Assembly (NCBI GenBank): GCA_002314445.1
Contig: DCFX01000060.1
Location: forward strand, 1 to 64,000
Length of the DNA stretch: 64,000 nucleotides
Direction: 5' to 3'
From: Treponema sp. UBA1793
Lineage (GTDB): Bacteria; Spirochaetota; Spirochaetia; Treponematales; Treponemataceae
Position 1 is the stretch's first letter, and the number at the start of each line of letters is the position of its first letter. The notes beneath the pieces are model-generated. The model did no database searches and had not been told where the DNA came from. It saw only the letters and a list, made by a program, of their open reading frames with translations. Shown here piece after piece: positions 26,624 through 35,574 of the stretch. The position numbers and the translations under genes were made by a program.

Positions 26624-27079
26624 TTATTTGTCCTTCATGTCCTCCTTTATTTGTTCACGCATATTTTCAAGTATTTTGACTATATGGTCTGATTTTATAA
26701 GTGCAATGCCTGCCTGCTCATCGCCCAGGACGACAAGCGTATCTCCCGGATTAAATTCAAAGAGTTCTCTGGCTTTTTTGGGAATAACTATTTGTCCCCT
26801 GTCACCGACAGTAACGGAGCCGAACAGATATTTTCCCTTCGGAGGAATGGGAATCAGCCGCTCTTTCTCGGAATATGAAACAAGATCATCAATTGTAACA
26901 TTGTAGAGTTCTGCAAGTGCACTGCAGTTTTCAATGTCCGGGAGCGATTCACCACTTTCCCATTTTGCGACAGCCTGCCGTGAAATATTCAGTTTTAAAG
27001 CAACTGCTTCCTGAGTAAGTCTGTTTTTCTTCCGCAGCGACAGTAAATTTTCGCCGATATGATTATTCATCTTTTTCAT
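26624..27079 (-). CDS. XRE-type helix-turn-helix regulator fused to AbrB-like domain
   Basis: A 151-residue protein. Residues 8-62 are an XRE/Cro helix-turn-helix (LSLRKKNRLTQEAVALKLNISRQAVAKWESG). Residues about 86-130 are an AbrB/MazE-type swapped-hairpin domain (GSVTVGDRGQIVIPKKARELFEFNPGDTLVVLGD). Two distinct DNA-binding domains in one short protein suggest a dimeric regulator with composite sites. No obvious partner gene: the SdpR-like gene is downstream on the same strand, about 92 bases away. Confidence 0.85.
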   Translation of the reverse strand: MKKMNNHIGENLLSLRKKNRLTQEAVALKLNISRQAVAKWESGESLPDIENCSALAELYNVTIDDLVSYSEKERLIPIPPKGKYLFGSVTVGDRGQIVIPKKARELFEFNPGDTLVVLGDEQAGIALIKSDHIVKILENMREQIKEDMKDK

Positions 27080-27232
27080 ACTGCTTCCCTAAACATACTT
27101 ATTTGTTTTTCAGCTGTCTACCAATCTGTGTAAACAAAAAAAGGTGTAAAATGTCAGCATCAGTTGCGGGATCCGTTTTTTTCGTGAATAAATTGCAATC
27201 GCATCATAGAGTATATATACTAAAGAAATAAG

Positions 27233-27250
27233 TGCTGCAATTTTGCAGCA
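27233..27250. promoter_or_regulatory. Inverted repeat TGCTGCAA-TT-TTGCAGCA before COG0523 GTPase gene
   Basis: An exact 8-bp dyad with a 2-base centre ends just before the GAGG ribosome-binding sequence and 12 bases before the start codon. It may be an operator, or a 7-bp RNA hairpin next to the ribosome-binding site. No match to a Zur consensus that I can see. Confidence 0.45.
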
Positions 27251-27262
27251 GAGGCATAAAGT

Positions 27263-28318
27263 ATGTTTACAAAGACTGTTCCTGTGACGCTTTTGACCGG
27301 TTATCTTGGTTCCGGTAAAACGACTCTTCTGAATCATATTCTTAACAATCAGCATGATTATAAAGTGGCCGTAATTGTAAATGATATCGGAGAAGTCAAT
27401 ATTGATCAGACGCTTATAGAAGGCAACGGCGGACTGCCTGCGGGCAGCATTATTCCGCTTTCAAACGGGTGCATCTGCTGTACGCTGAAAAAGGATCTGA
27501 TGAAGCAGATACAGTCGCTTATTCATTCAGGAAAATATGAGTATGTTGTGATAGAAGCAAGCGGAATCTGTGAGCCGGCTCCTATTTCACAGGCTGTTAC
27601 ACAGCTTGAGGGGGCGTACCTTGATAATATTGTTACTGTTGTCGATGCGCTCCGTCTTGCAGACGAATTCGGCTGCGGAGAAAAACTGGTAAAATCGTAC
27701 GATGAAACTCATTATATTGAACACCGGAAGGGGAGCAGTACCGCGGCGCCTGAAGAAATAGAACGTCTTCTTGTCCAGCAGATAGAGTTCTGCACTACGG
27801 TAGTAATCAACAAGACGGATACTGTTACAGCCGGACAGCTTAGTATTGTCCGCAGCGCGGTTAAACATCTTCAGCCGTCCGCGGCAGTGGTAGAAACAAC
27901 CTTTGGAAAAATCGATTTTAAAAAAATACTGGGCACGAATTTATTCGATTTTGATGCAGTGTACAAAAGTGCCGGCTGGATTCAGGCAATGCAGGAGGAT
28001 GACGACGGTAAACCTGAAACAGAGGAATTCGATATAAGTACTTTTGTATATACAGGACGAAAGCCTTTTACCCGCGGATTATTTGATGCATGGGTAACGC
28101 AGATTCCCCGGAATGTCATCCGTGTAAAAGGAATAGTGTGGTTTTCGGACAGGAATGACCGCTCATATATTTTTGAACAAGCCGGCAGCCAGGTAATGAC
28201 GCGTGAGTTCGGGCGCTGGAGCGCAGGCAGTCAGATGATAAAGCTTGTGTTCATCGGGAAACAGGCTGACTGGCGTAAAATTGAGGCTGCTCTTGACTCG
28301 TGCACAGCCCGCAGCTGA
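27263..28318 (+). CDS. CobW/COG0523 family GTP-binding metallochaperone
   Basis: A 351-residue G3E GTPase: Walker A GYLGSGKTT (13-21), the metal-binding CxCC motif at C70-I-C72-C73, NKTD base-recognition motif near 172, and a CobW C-terminal domain (FDISTFVYTGRKPF to WSAGSQMIKLVFIG). Family members insert metals, often zinc or cobalt, into target proteins; the target here is not evident. It stands alone, convergent with the NusG-like gene, under a possible dyad operator. Confidence 0.88.
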   Translation: MFTKTVPVTLLTGYLGSGKTTLLNHILNNQHDYKVAVIVNDIGEVNIDQTLIEGNGGLPAGSIIPLSNGCICCTLKKDLMKQIQSLIHSGKYEYVVIEASGICEPAPISQAVTQLEGAYLDNIVTVVDALRLADEFGCGEKLVKSYDETHYIEHRKGSSTAAPEEIERLLVQQIEFCTTVVINKTDTVTAGQLSIVRSAVKHLQPSAAVVETTFGKIDFKKILGTNLFDFDAVYKSAGWIQAMQEDDDGKPETEEFDISTFVYTGRKPFTRGLFDAWVTQIPRNVIRVKGIVWFSDRNDRSYIFEQAGSQVMTREFGRWSAGSQMIKLVFIGKQADWRKIEAALDSCTARS

Positions 28319-28325
28319 ATCGCTC

Positions 28326-28847
28326 TTATGTTTTAGTGATTACATTGAATGCAAGGTCCATGATTACAGGCGAATTTTCAAAATTCAACCTGATTTTTGC
28401 ACGCCGCCTGCGTTTATCAACTTTGATAATAAATCCTTCAAGTCCTTTCAGAGGGCCTTCTTCAACGACAATCCGCTGATTTTCGTCAAAATATACTTCA
28501 GATGCCCCTGCTGTCTCTCCGAAATGCATGAAGTGTTTCAGAATTTTCAAGTCATTATTGTCAAGGGCTGTGATATTCTGATTGCTTTTCAGGAAACGGT
28601 AAAAATATTCAGATTTGCGCATGAGTTCCTGTGTAGGGATATCCAGAGTCTTATCTGTTTCAATGAAAATATAACCGGGAAATAAGGGCTGCAGCTCATT
28701 TTTCATGCGGCCCTGCTTCTGTACGTACAGTTCTCTGCGCAGGAAAATCAACTGCTGTACAGAGCTTGCCTGAGGAAGGTACTGCTTTATTTGGTCGATA
28801 AACCTCTGTTCACGACCTGAGTGCACCTGAGCTGCATAATAATTCAT
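28326..28847 (-). CDS. NusG-family specialised antiterminator (LoaP/RfaH-like)
   Basis: A 173-residue NusG paralogue: NGN domain (NYYAAQVHSGREQRF, LFPGYIFIETD) and C-terminal KOW domain (QRIVVEEGPLKGLEGFIIKVDKRRRRAKI). Specialised NusG proteins such as LoaP and RfaH relieve termination in long surface-polysaccharide operons, and this gene is the last of an rfbA-rfbC-rfbB operon, 15 bases after rfbB. LoaP genes usually precede the operon they control, so the trailing position suggests a target elsewhere. The housekeeping NusG should be encoded near rpoB, so I regard this as a second copy. Confidence 0.82.
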   Translation of the reverse strand: MNYYAAQVHSGREQRFIDQIKQYLPQASSVQQLIFLRRELYVQKQGRMKNELQPLFPGYIFIETDKTLDIPTQELMRKSEYFYRFLKSNQNITALDNNDLKILKHFMHFGETAGASEVYFDENQRIVVEEGPLKGLEGFIIKVDKRRRRAKIRLNFENSPVIMDLAFNVITKT

Positions 28848-28862
28848 ATTATTCTTTCCGCA

Positions 28863-29957
28863 TTATCGCTTTATATAGTTTTTTTCCACCCATTTGGTAT
28901 ATTCACCGGAAAGAATGTGGTCAAGCCACTCCTTATGCGACAGATTCCACTGTACCGTATGCAAAAGGCCTTCCTCGAACGTCATTTTTCTCGTCCAGCC
29001 GAGTTCTTTCTTGATTTTCGTGCAGTCAATCGCATATCTCATATCGTGTCCCGGTCTGTCTTTTACGTGTACAATTGTCTTTTCAACTTCAGCTGCATCT
29101 TTGTCCAGTTCCGAACAGGTAAGCTCTATAACTTTGTGCAGCAGCTGTATATTCTGCCATTCGTTCTCGCCGCCTATGTTGTACTTTTCACCTGTACGTC
29201 CGCCGTTCAGTATGAGCCAGACTGCCCGGTTGTGGTCTTCGACATAAATCCAGTCGCGGATATTCTTTCCTTCCCCGTACACCGGCAGATTTTTTCCGTC
29301 CCTGATGTTCGCTATCATGAGCGGCAGCAGTTTCTCCGGAAACTGGTACGGGCCGTAGTTGTTGGAACAGTTGGACAGCGTAACCGGCAGGCCGAACGTG
29401 TGATAATAGGACATGACGATATGGTCGCTCGACGCCTTGCTTGCAGAATACGGGGAGCGGGGGTCGTACAGCGTTGTTTCGGTAAAATATCCCGTATCTC
29501 CGAGCGATCCGTACACTTCGTCGGTGCTGATATGATGGAAAAGCACATCATCCCGCATGGAGCCGTCCTCTTTCTTCCATGCATTCCTTGCACAGTCAAG
29601 CATAGTGAACGTCCCCATCACGTTCGTCCTGATGAATGTTTCGGGGCCCAGAATGGAACGGTCAACGTGGCTTTCCGCTGCAAAGTGTACAATCGTATCG
29701 ATGTCGTACTGCTCCATGATGCGTTCGATTTCCGGTCTGTCGCAGATATCGGCCTTTTCAAAGAAATAACGTTTTCCGCCGTATTCCTTTTCTATGTCCG
29801 CAAGGCTCTCAAGGTTGCCTGCATAGGTAAGACTGTCAACATTTATGATATTTCCCGTGAATCCGCTGTCCTTACTGAACAGAAAGTGGATGAAGTTGCA
29901 GCCGATGAAGCCTGCACCGCCTGTAATCAGGATATTTGTTAATTTTCTGCCTGCCAT
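28863..29957 (-). CDS. rfbB: dTDP-glucose 4,6-dehydratase RfbB
   Basis: A 364-residue extended SDR enzyme that converts dTDP-glucose to dTDP-4-keto-6-deoxyglucose. NAD-binding TGGAGFIG (12-19), the catalytic STDEVYG segment and the YSASK Tyr-xxx-Lys motif are present, together with NNYGPYQFPEKLLP, typical of RfbB. AGGAG lies 8 bases before the ATG. Third gene of the dTDP-sugar operon, following rfbC after an 87-base gap. Confidence 0.93.
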   Translation of the reverse strand: MAGRKLTNILITGGAGFIGCNFIHFLFSKDSGFTGNIINVDSLTYAGNLESLADIEKEYGGKRYFFEKADICDRPEIERIMEQYDIDTIVHFAAESHVDRSILGPETFIRTNVMGTFTMLDCARNAWKKEDGSMRDDVLFHHISTDEVYGSLGDTGYFTETTLYDPRSPYSASKASSDHIVMSYYHTFGLPVTLSNCSNNYGPYQFPEKLLPLMIANIRDGKNLPVYGEGKNIRDWIYVEDHNRAVWLILNGGRTGEKYNIGGENEWQNIQLLHKVIELTCSELDKDAAEVEKTIVHVKDRPGHDMRYAIDCTKIKKELGWTRKMTFEEGLLHTVQWNLSHKEWLDHILSGEYTKWVEKNYIKR

Positions 29958-30044
29958 GAAATGACTCCTGTAAAAAAATTAGTGGAGCTTGCCCACTGTT
30001 GAGGACGAAAAGAGACTACAGCCTTTCTGTACTGCCGGATTTTC

Positions 30045-30641
30045 CTATCCCTGCCATTTACCGTTTATGTCGAAATATTTCATATTTTTGTCAAAATGCT
30101 GATGTTTGCAGTCCTTTTCCGAAAGAATCGGCGTAATATCCGGCGCTATTCTGTTCCATGCGATATTCAGCTGCGGGTCGTTCCATATAATGCCGCTTTC
30201 TCCCTTGGGATCGTAGAAATTCGTGCATTTGTACGCAAAGACTGCTCTGTCGCTCAGTACATAAAATCCATGGGCAAATCCTTCTGGAATGTAGAACTGA
30301 TTCTGTTTTTCGCTGTCGAGCATGACACCGTACCATCGTCCGAACGTTTTTGAATCGTTTCTGAGATCGACAGCAACATCGTATACTCTGCCGCATACAG
30401 CCCGGACAAGTTTTCCCTGCGGGTGTTCCGTCTGGAAGTGCAGCCCGCGTAGTACACCCTTTGCAGATGAGGACTCGTTGTCCTGTACGAAGTTCATGGT
30501 AAGTCCTGCAGCTCTGAAATCCTTCTCGCTGTATACTTCAAAAAAGTATCCTCTGTTGTCGCCAAAGACTTTCGATTGTACTTCAAAAAGTCCTTCGATG
30601 TTGATCCCGTCAACGGCGCATGGTGTAAATGTAAAAGGCAT
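30045..30641 (-). CDS. rfbC: dTDP-4-dehydrorhamnose 3,5-epimerase RfbC
   Basis: A 198-residue cupin-fold epimerase with the family motifs FGDNRGYFFEVY, FVQDNESSSAKGVLRGLHFQ (catalytic His), and YIPEGFAHGFYVLSD. The start at 30641 is chosen because AGGAG lies upstream and conserved sequence begins immediately; a longer frame has no such support. It acts after RfbB in dTDP-L-rhamnose synthesis. Confidence 0.92.
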   Translation of the reverse strand: MPFTFTPCAVDGINIEGLFEVQSKVFGDNRGYFFEVYSEKDFRAAGLTMNFVQDNESSSAKGVLRGLHFQTEHPQGKLVRAVCGRVYDVAVDLRNDSKTFGRWYGVMLDSEKQNQFYIPEGFAHGFYVLSDRAVFAYKCTNFYDPKGESGIIWNDPQLNIAWNRIAPDITPILSEKDCKHQHFDKNMKYFDINGKWQG

Positions 30642-30709
30642 TTTTCTCAACTCCTGTAAAAACGAATTGAACCGCCGCCCCGCAGGCAGCGGTATGAATC
30701 CGGACAAAA

Positions 30710-31600
30710 TCAGTATGATTTCTGTTCGGTATTCCCTGCGATATATTCAAGATAGCGGCCGTATTCAGTTTTGTATCCGGCTGCGATTTTGAGCAGTTCG
30801 TCATGCGATATCCACTTGTTTCTATATGCAATTTCTTCTATACAAGATACATACAGGCCCTGCCGTTTCTGAATCGTCGCGATAAAGTTACCGGCTTCAA
30901 GCAGGCTGTCGTATGTTCCTGTGTCGAGCCATGCCATACCTCTTCCAAGCAGCTCAACGGAAAGTTTTCCCCGCTCAAGATAGGTATTGTTGACTGTTGT
31001 GATTTCTATTTCACCGCGGGCGGATGGTTTTACACCTGCTGCAATATCGACGACTGTGTTATCGTAAAAGTATAATCCGGGAACTGCATAGTTGCTTTTA
31101 GGCAGTTCCGGCTTTTCTTCGATACCGAGTACTTTGCCGCTTCCGTCGAACTCCACCACGCCGTAAGCTGTCGGATCCTTTACGTAGTAGCCGAATATTG
31201 TTGCGCCTCCCTGCGTATTTACACGTTCTGCAGCTTTCTTCAGGTTCTGTGTGAAGCTCTGGCCGTAGAAAATATTGTCGCCCAGCACGAGTGCCACTGT
31301 ATCGTCTCCGATAAAGGGTTTTCCCACGATGAATGCGTCTGCAAGCCCTTTAGGCTTGTCCTGGACGGCGTATTCAAATTTCATGCCAAGCCAGCTGCCG
31401 TCCCCGAACAGTTCCTCAAATAGCGTAATGTCGCGGGGCGTAGATATAATAAGGACTTCCCTGATGCCGGAAAGCATGAGAACTGACAGAGGATAATAGA
31501 TCATCGGTTTGTCATACAAGGGAAGAATCTGTTTGGAGATGGATTTAGTAATAGGATGCAGACGGGTACCAGAACCGCCTGCGAGTATAATACCTTTCAT
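30710..31600 (-). CDS. rfbA: Glucose-1-phosphate thymidylyltransferase RfbA
   Basis: A 296-residue nucleotidyltransferase that makes dTDP-glucose. The signature GSGTRLHPITKSISKQ is at 9-24 and EQPKGLADAF-type motif appears as QDKPKGLADAFIVG. The ATG at 31600 starts MKGIILAGG, the invariant beginning of the family; a TTG start 39 bases upstream would include the promoter. No ribosome-binding sequence is present; an extended -10 (TGT-TATAAT) ends 9 bases before the ATG. First gene of the operon. Confidence 0.93.
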   Translation of the reverse strand: MKGIILAGGSGTRLHPITKSISKQILPLYDKPMIYYPLSVLMLSGIREVLIISTPRDITLFEELFGDGSWLGMKFEYAVQDKPKGLADAFIVGKPFIGDDTVALVLGDNIFYGQSFTQNLKKAAERVNTQGGATIFGYYVKDPTAYGVVEFDGSGKVLGIEEKPELPKSNYAVPGLYFYDNTVVDIAAGVKPSARGEIEITTVNNTYLERGKLSVELLGRGMAWLDTGTYDSLLEAGNFIATIQKRQGLYVSCIEEIAYRNKWISHDELLKIAAGYKTEYGRYLEYIAGNTEQKSY

Positions 31601-31609
31601 ATGAAAAGT

Positions 31610-31639
31610 ATTATAACACGTTTTGAACTTATATCGCAA
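31610..31639 (-). promoter_or_regulatory. rfb operon promoter, predicted leaderless
   Basis: Minus strand: TTGCGA, 18 bases, TATAAT preceded by TGT (extended -10), 9 bases, then ATG. The transcription start should fall about 3 bases before the start codon. Confidence 0.65.
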
Positions 31640-31678
31640 TAAAATGAGTACTAAATAGGAAACAGACTTTTAAAAGTA

Positions 31679-32173
31679 TCAGTATAATTCCTTACTCAGC
31701 TGTTTTGCCGTTTCTGTGCTGAATATGTTTTTATACGCCGCTTCCGCTGCTTCCTGCCGCTTATCCGGATCGGGGAAATCTTCGTACAGGTTTACGAGGA
31801 AATCCGCTTCAACCAGAATTCTGTAATCGGTACCGTCTATATTGGTATACGTGTGGTGATGGCCCACAAGATAGCACACACGTTCGATGATATTATCCGC
31901 ATAATACAGTTCGGAAAGCATTTTTCGTGCTTCCTCCGGCCCTTCGATTTCCTGATACTTTCCGCTGCAGCTGTCGTATTTCTGCTCACTCACATGGATA
32001 CCTATATCGTGTACGATTGCAGCTGTTTCTGCGATTTGCTGCGTCATCGTATCGACCTTTTCTCCTTCGCAGATAAGGTGGGCAAATTCATACACTTTAA
32101 GAAAATGGTGAATTCGTTTAGGATCGCCTTTATCGTAGGAGATCATCGCACGGAGAAGCGGAATATTGTTCAT
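31679..32173 (-). CDS. HD-domain phosphohydrolase
   Basis: A 164-residue HD-superfamily protein with metal-binding histidines and aspartate visible as RIHHFLKVYEFAHLI, IVHDIGIH (HD pair), VGHHHTYTN and VEADFLVNL. This single-domain type hydrolyses nucleotides or phosphate esters; substrate unknown. It lies 11 bases downstream of the S1-domain gene, so the two are probably co-transcribed. Confidence 0.82.
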   Translation of the reverse strand: MNNIPLLRAMISYDKGDPKRIHHFLKVYEFAHLICEGEKVDTMTQQIAETAAIVHDIGIHVSEQKYDSCSGKYQEIEGPEEARKMLSELYYADNIIERVCYLVGHHHTYTNIDGTDYRILVEADFLVNLYEDFPDPDKRQEAAEAAYKNIFSTETAKQLSKELY

Positions 32174-32184
32174 CTTAAACCTCT

Positions 32185-33279
32185 TTATTTTTTCAGCAGA
32201 GCAGCAAACGGATTGTAGCCTTCGTCGTTATCACTTTGATCCGACATATATTTTGCCGTTGTTTTGTCCTGTTCTACTGACGTCGTCGGCATAAGCGAAA
32301 TCCGCTGTTCACTTTTGTTCACTTCCTTTACTTCGACAGTCATTTTTCCGCCTTTTTTGAACAGCTTGCTTAGGTTGGAATTACGGTCGATCCCTTCCAT
32401 TTCTGAAATGTGGACAAGGCCGTCAAGTCCCGGTTCAAGTTCCACAAAGACTCCGTATGTAGCGATACGGGTGATGATGCCGTCATGTTTTGAGCCGGCA
32501 GGATATTTTTCTGCCGCTGTATCCCACGGATTTGCAAGAAGGGCTTTCATGCTTACCGACACGCGCTCGTTTTTCCAGTCGGTCCGGATAATTTTTACGG
32601 TGATATGCTGATCTGCTTTCAGTACGGAACCGATATTGTCCACGCGGTCGAGTGCGATTTCCGAAACAGGGAGGAGCGCCTGAAATCCGTCTATGTCTAC
32701 GAATGCACCATAATTCTGCAGAGATTTTACCGTTGCGTCGACAGTCATACCTTCCTTGAGTTTTCCCTGGAGTGAAATCATGTCCTTCGCATGCTCGTCT
32801 TCCATAATAGCACGGTTTGAGACAATGATGCTGCGTCCGTCGTTTTTATATTCCTGAATTTTGAACGTCAGATGCTTTCCTACGAAAGAGGCAGCTTCAC
32901 CTTTCTGCTTGTATCCCATTTGTGAATACGGGCAGAAAGTGCGGTTATTTCCGATGAGAACTTCATAACCGCCTTTGATTTCCTTTTCGACATGGCCTTC
33001 AACGGGAATACCGTTCCGGAACGCGTTTTCAAGCATCGATTTGTCGGCCTTATCTCCGCTTATTTTGGTTGTAAACTTCATTTCACCGTTTTCCGTGCCG
33101 ATGAAGTACGCCTTTATTTTGTCGCCTTCCTTTACGGAGCAGTGCCCGTCGGCATCGGTCAGTTCCGCGCGGTCAAGAACGCCTTCACTTTTTGCGTTCA
33201 GATCAAGGAAAACAGTATCGTCTGAAACTGCAACTATCGTCGTTTCAATCTGCTCTCCGGGTTCGAACATATTTTTCAT
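32185..33279 (-). CDS. S1 RNA-binding domain protein (ribosomal protein S1-like)
   Basis: About 364 residues with four S1 repeats, the clearest being GMTVDATVKSLQNYGAFVDI and GSKHDGIITRIATYGVFVEL-EPGLDGLVHISEM. It has fewer repeats than E. coli S1 (six). The ATG at 33279 gives MFEPGEQ a few residues in, a natural domain start, with GAGG upstream. A polynucleotide phosphorylase-independent role in translation initiation or RNA binding is likely; a second, cmk-linked S1 gene exists in some treponemes but cannot be checked here. Confidence 0.85.
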   Translation of the reverse strand: MKNMFEPGEQIETTIVAVSDDTVFLDLNAKSEGVLDRAELTDADGHCSVKEGDKIKAYFIGTENGEMKFTTKISGDKADKSMLENAFRNGIPVEGHVEKEIKGGYEVLIGNNRTFCPYSQMGYKQKGEAASFVGKHLTFKIQEYKNDGRSIIVSNRAIMEDEHAKDMISLQGKLKEGMTVDATVKSLQNYGAFVDIDGFQALLPVSEIALDRVDNIGSVLKADQHITVKIIRTDWKNERVSVSMKALLANPWDTAAEKYPAGSKHDGIITRIATYGVFVELEPGLDGLVHISEMEGIDRNSNLSKLFKKGGKMTVEVKEVNKSEQRISLMPTTSVEQDKTTAKYMSDQSDNDEGYNPFAALLKK

Positions 33280-33354
33280 ACAGTAAAACCTCTTTCTCAA
33301 TCATTTGCTGCGGGACAGGTGCTGCATTTCTTTGCATCGTATCGGTGTACGATT

Positions 33355-35148
33355 TTAAACCGCCTGCACTTTGTGTGCTATCCCGCGCATAGCATCTATT
33401 GTAGCATATCCTTTACGTTTCATAAATGCCGTAAGCCCGTCAAGTACTTCAATCATGGTAAGCGGATTTGCAAACGTGTTAGTTCCTACTTCAACAGCAC
33501 CTGCACCTGCCATAATAAATTCGACTGCATCCTGCCACTTTTCAATACCGCCTATCGCGATGACGGGTACCCGTTCCTCTTCCGGCAGTGTGTTCATTGC
33601 TTCAACAGTCTCCCAGATAAGGCGTACTGCAATGGGGCGTACTGCAGGCCCTCCGAAACCGGCTTTGATTTTGTCGAACACGGGTACTCCGCGTTCAATG
33701 TCTATTGCGACGCCCTGGAACGAATTGCACAGGCTGATGGCGTCCGCTCCCGCTTTTACGCAGCTTAAAACGACACCTGTCAAATCAGGAGCCTGCGGCG
33801 TAAGTTTTACGATAAGCGGTTTTTTAGTTACTGCGCGTACTGCGCGTACTGCCGTATCTGCGTTTGCACACGTCATTCCCCATGAAGCGCCTCCTGCTGC
33901 GACGTTCGGACATGAAATATTCAGTTCAATCACCGGTACATCGGTTTTGTCGAGCAGCTTTGCTCCTTCAACATATGTTTCAAGCGTAGAACCGGAAAGA
34001 TTTGCGATTGTTACAGGTTTAAGTTTAAGCATTTCATGAAGTTCATGTTCGATAAAATGAGGAATGCCGGGATTCTGCAGGCCTATCGAATTCATGAGTC
34101 CCGACGGCGTTTCCCACAGACGTATTCCCGTATTTCCTTCCCTCGGTTCGATTGTGAGACCTTTGCTTGCAATACCACCGAGCCTGTTTACGTCGAAGAG
34201 CGGCGCATATTCCGTTCCGAATCCGAACGTTCCAGACGAACCTATGACGGGATTGCGGAATTTTACACCGGCAATCGTTACCGACAAATCCGGTTCTGAT
34301 GTAAGCGGTTCTCTGTGAGGCTGCGAAACCGGTTTTGGAAAGGTAAGTATGCGGCTGTCAAAAACGGGGCCGTCTTTGCAGCAGCGTTTGTTTCCTTCCG
34401 TCGTGGGAATTGTGCAGCCAAGGCATACGCCCATACCGCATGCCATACGCGACTCCATGCTTATCCAGCAGACAATGCCGGCCTCTTCGCTTATTTTTTT
34501 TACGTAAGCGAGCATCGGCGCGGGGCCGCACGCATAGACAGCCGAATAGCCTCCGGCACGCAGCGTATCTGCTGTGAGTGCTGCAGGCAGCATACCGTGG
34601 ATACCGCTGCTGCCGTCGTCTGTCGTTACGGCAAGCGATGACGGGTGAATGTTTTCAAGGCCGTATCTGCCGCTTTTATAACTTGCAAAAAAATCATATG
34701 ACTGATCAGGAAGTGTTTCGGAAAATCCTGCAACGGGAGCAATGCCGATGCCTCCTCCCACAATACACGCTTTTGTACCTTTTTCCGGCATTGGGAACGT
34801 GTTGCCGAGAGGGCCGAGCAGCTGGACTTCATCGTCTGTTTCAAGGCCGCAGAGTTCGGCCGTTCCCTGTCCTTTTACGAGGATAAGGAACTGGAGCTCA
34901 ACACCCTGAGCCCTTTTTTCCGCATGAAAAATACTGACTGGCCTGCCGAGAAGGACTCCCGTTTTCATGGCACGGAGCATGTAGAACTGGCCTGCAGCCG
35001 GCATGACGGCTGCACTGCCGCTTATATCGATTTTAAGGAGGTATACGCTTCCTTCCGGTTTTGCACCTTTTTCCATACCGCAGTATCTTACTTTTCCGGC
35101 AGTATATGCGGGTATGGGCAGGCCGCTGCAGTCTGTGATTGGTTCCAT
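33355..35148 (-). CDS. Fused dihydroorotate dehydrogenase B: PyrK electron-transfer domain + PyrD catalytic domain
   Basis: A 597-residue fusion. Residues 1-260 are a PyrK-type ferredoxin-reductase module with FAD- and NAD-binding segments (VGGGIGIAPV, YACGPAPML) and a [2Fe-2S] cysteine cluster (CGMGVCLGCTI plus the following CC). Residues about 285-597 are a class 1B dihydroorotate dehydrogenase (GSSGTFGFGTEY, NLSGST, ELNISCPNV with the catalytic cysteine, NSFQGVAID). PyrK and PyrD are normally separate subunits. The enzyme oxidises dihydroorotate with NAD+ in pyrimidine synthesis; pyrF lies about 1.6 kb upstream on the same strand. Confidence 0.9.
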   Translation of the reverse strand: MEPITDCSGLPIPAYTAGKVRYCGMEKGAKPEGSVYLLKIDISGSAAVMPAAGQFYMLRAMKTGVLLGRPVSIFHAEKRAQGVELQFLILVKGQGTAELCGLETDDEVQLLGPLGNTFPMPEKGTKACIVGGGIGIAPVAGFSETLPDQSYDFFASYKSGRYGLENIHPSSLAVTTDDGSSGIHGMLPAALTADTLRAGGYSAVYACGPAPMLAYVKKISEEAGIVCWISMESRMACGMGVCLGCTIPTTEGNKRCCKDGPVFDSRILTFPKPVSQPHREPLTSEPDLSVTIAGVKFRNPVIGSSGTFGFGTEYAPLFDVNRLGGIASKGLTIEPREGNTGIRLWETPSGLMNSIGLQNPGIPHFIEHELHEMLKLKPVTIANLSGSTLETYVEGAKLLDKTDVPVIELNISCPNVAAGGASWGMTCANADTAVRAVRAVTKKPLIVKLTPQAPDLTGVVLSCVKAGADAISLCNSFQGVAIDIERGVPVFDKIKAGFGGPAVRPIAVRLIWETVEAMNTLPEEERVPVIAIGGIEKWQDAVEFIMAGAGAVEVGTNTFANPLTMIEVLDGLTAFMKRKGYATIDAMRGIAHKVQAV

Positions 35149-35574
35149 CTATAATTCCTCCTGTAAAAATATCCGGCAAGATATATATGACGTTATTGTA
35201 TTTATTATTCGTATAAAGAGGCTGCTGTCCGGCACCCGGAGTATATGAAGGATATTGAATCCCTGCCGCAGTATCTTCAAAAATCAACATATCCTGCTGC
35301 TTACGCAGCGGATGTGCCAATTTCTTACTAATAAAGTAATAAATTGTGCATAAAAAGTAAATGATGGGACGGGCAGATAAATACAGCATGGAGAGCGGTA
35401 TAAACCAGGGTAAACGCATGAACTGGGTGATATCCTGCTGATTTGCCTGCAGGAAGATGAACTCCAGAGCGCCGGAAGCCTGGAATAATTGTTCCGGATG
35501 TACAGATATATTTTCCTTATCAACAGGAGATTTATTTTGAATGTCACAGATATTTTTCAATAAACAAGGCTGAT

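Noticed and set aside
33826..33855. Three tandem GCGCGTACT-like units
   Set aside because: They lie inside pyrKD and simply encode a repeated Arg-Ala-Val stretch; no sign of an instability locus.
35033..35560. 175-residue minus-strand frame upstream of pyrKD
   Set aside because: TTG start without ribosome-binding sequence, 116-base overlap with the well-supported pyrKD gene, and no recognisable family.
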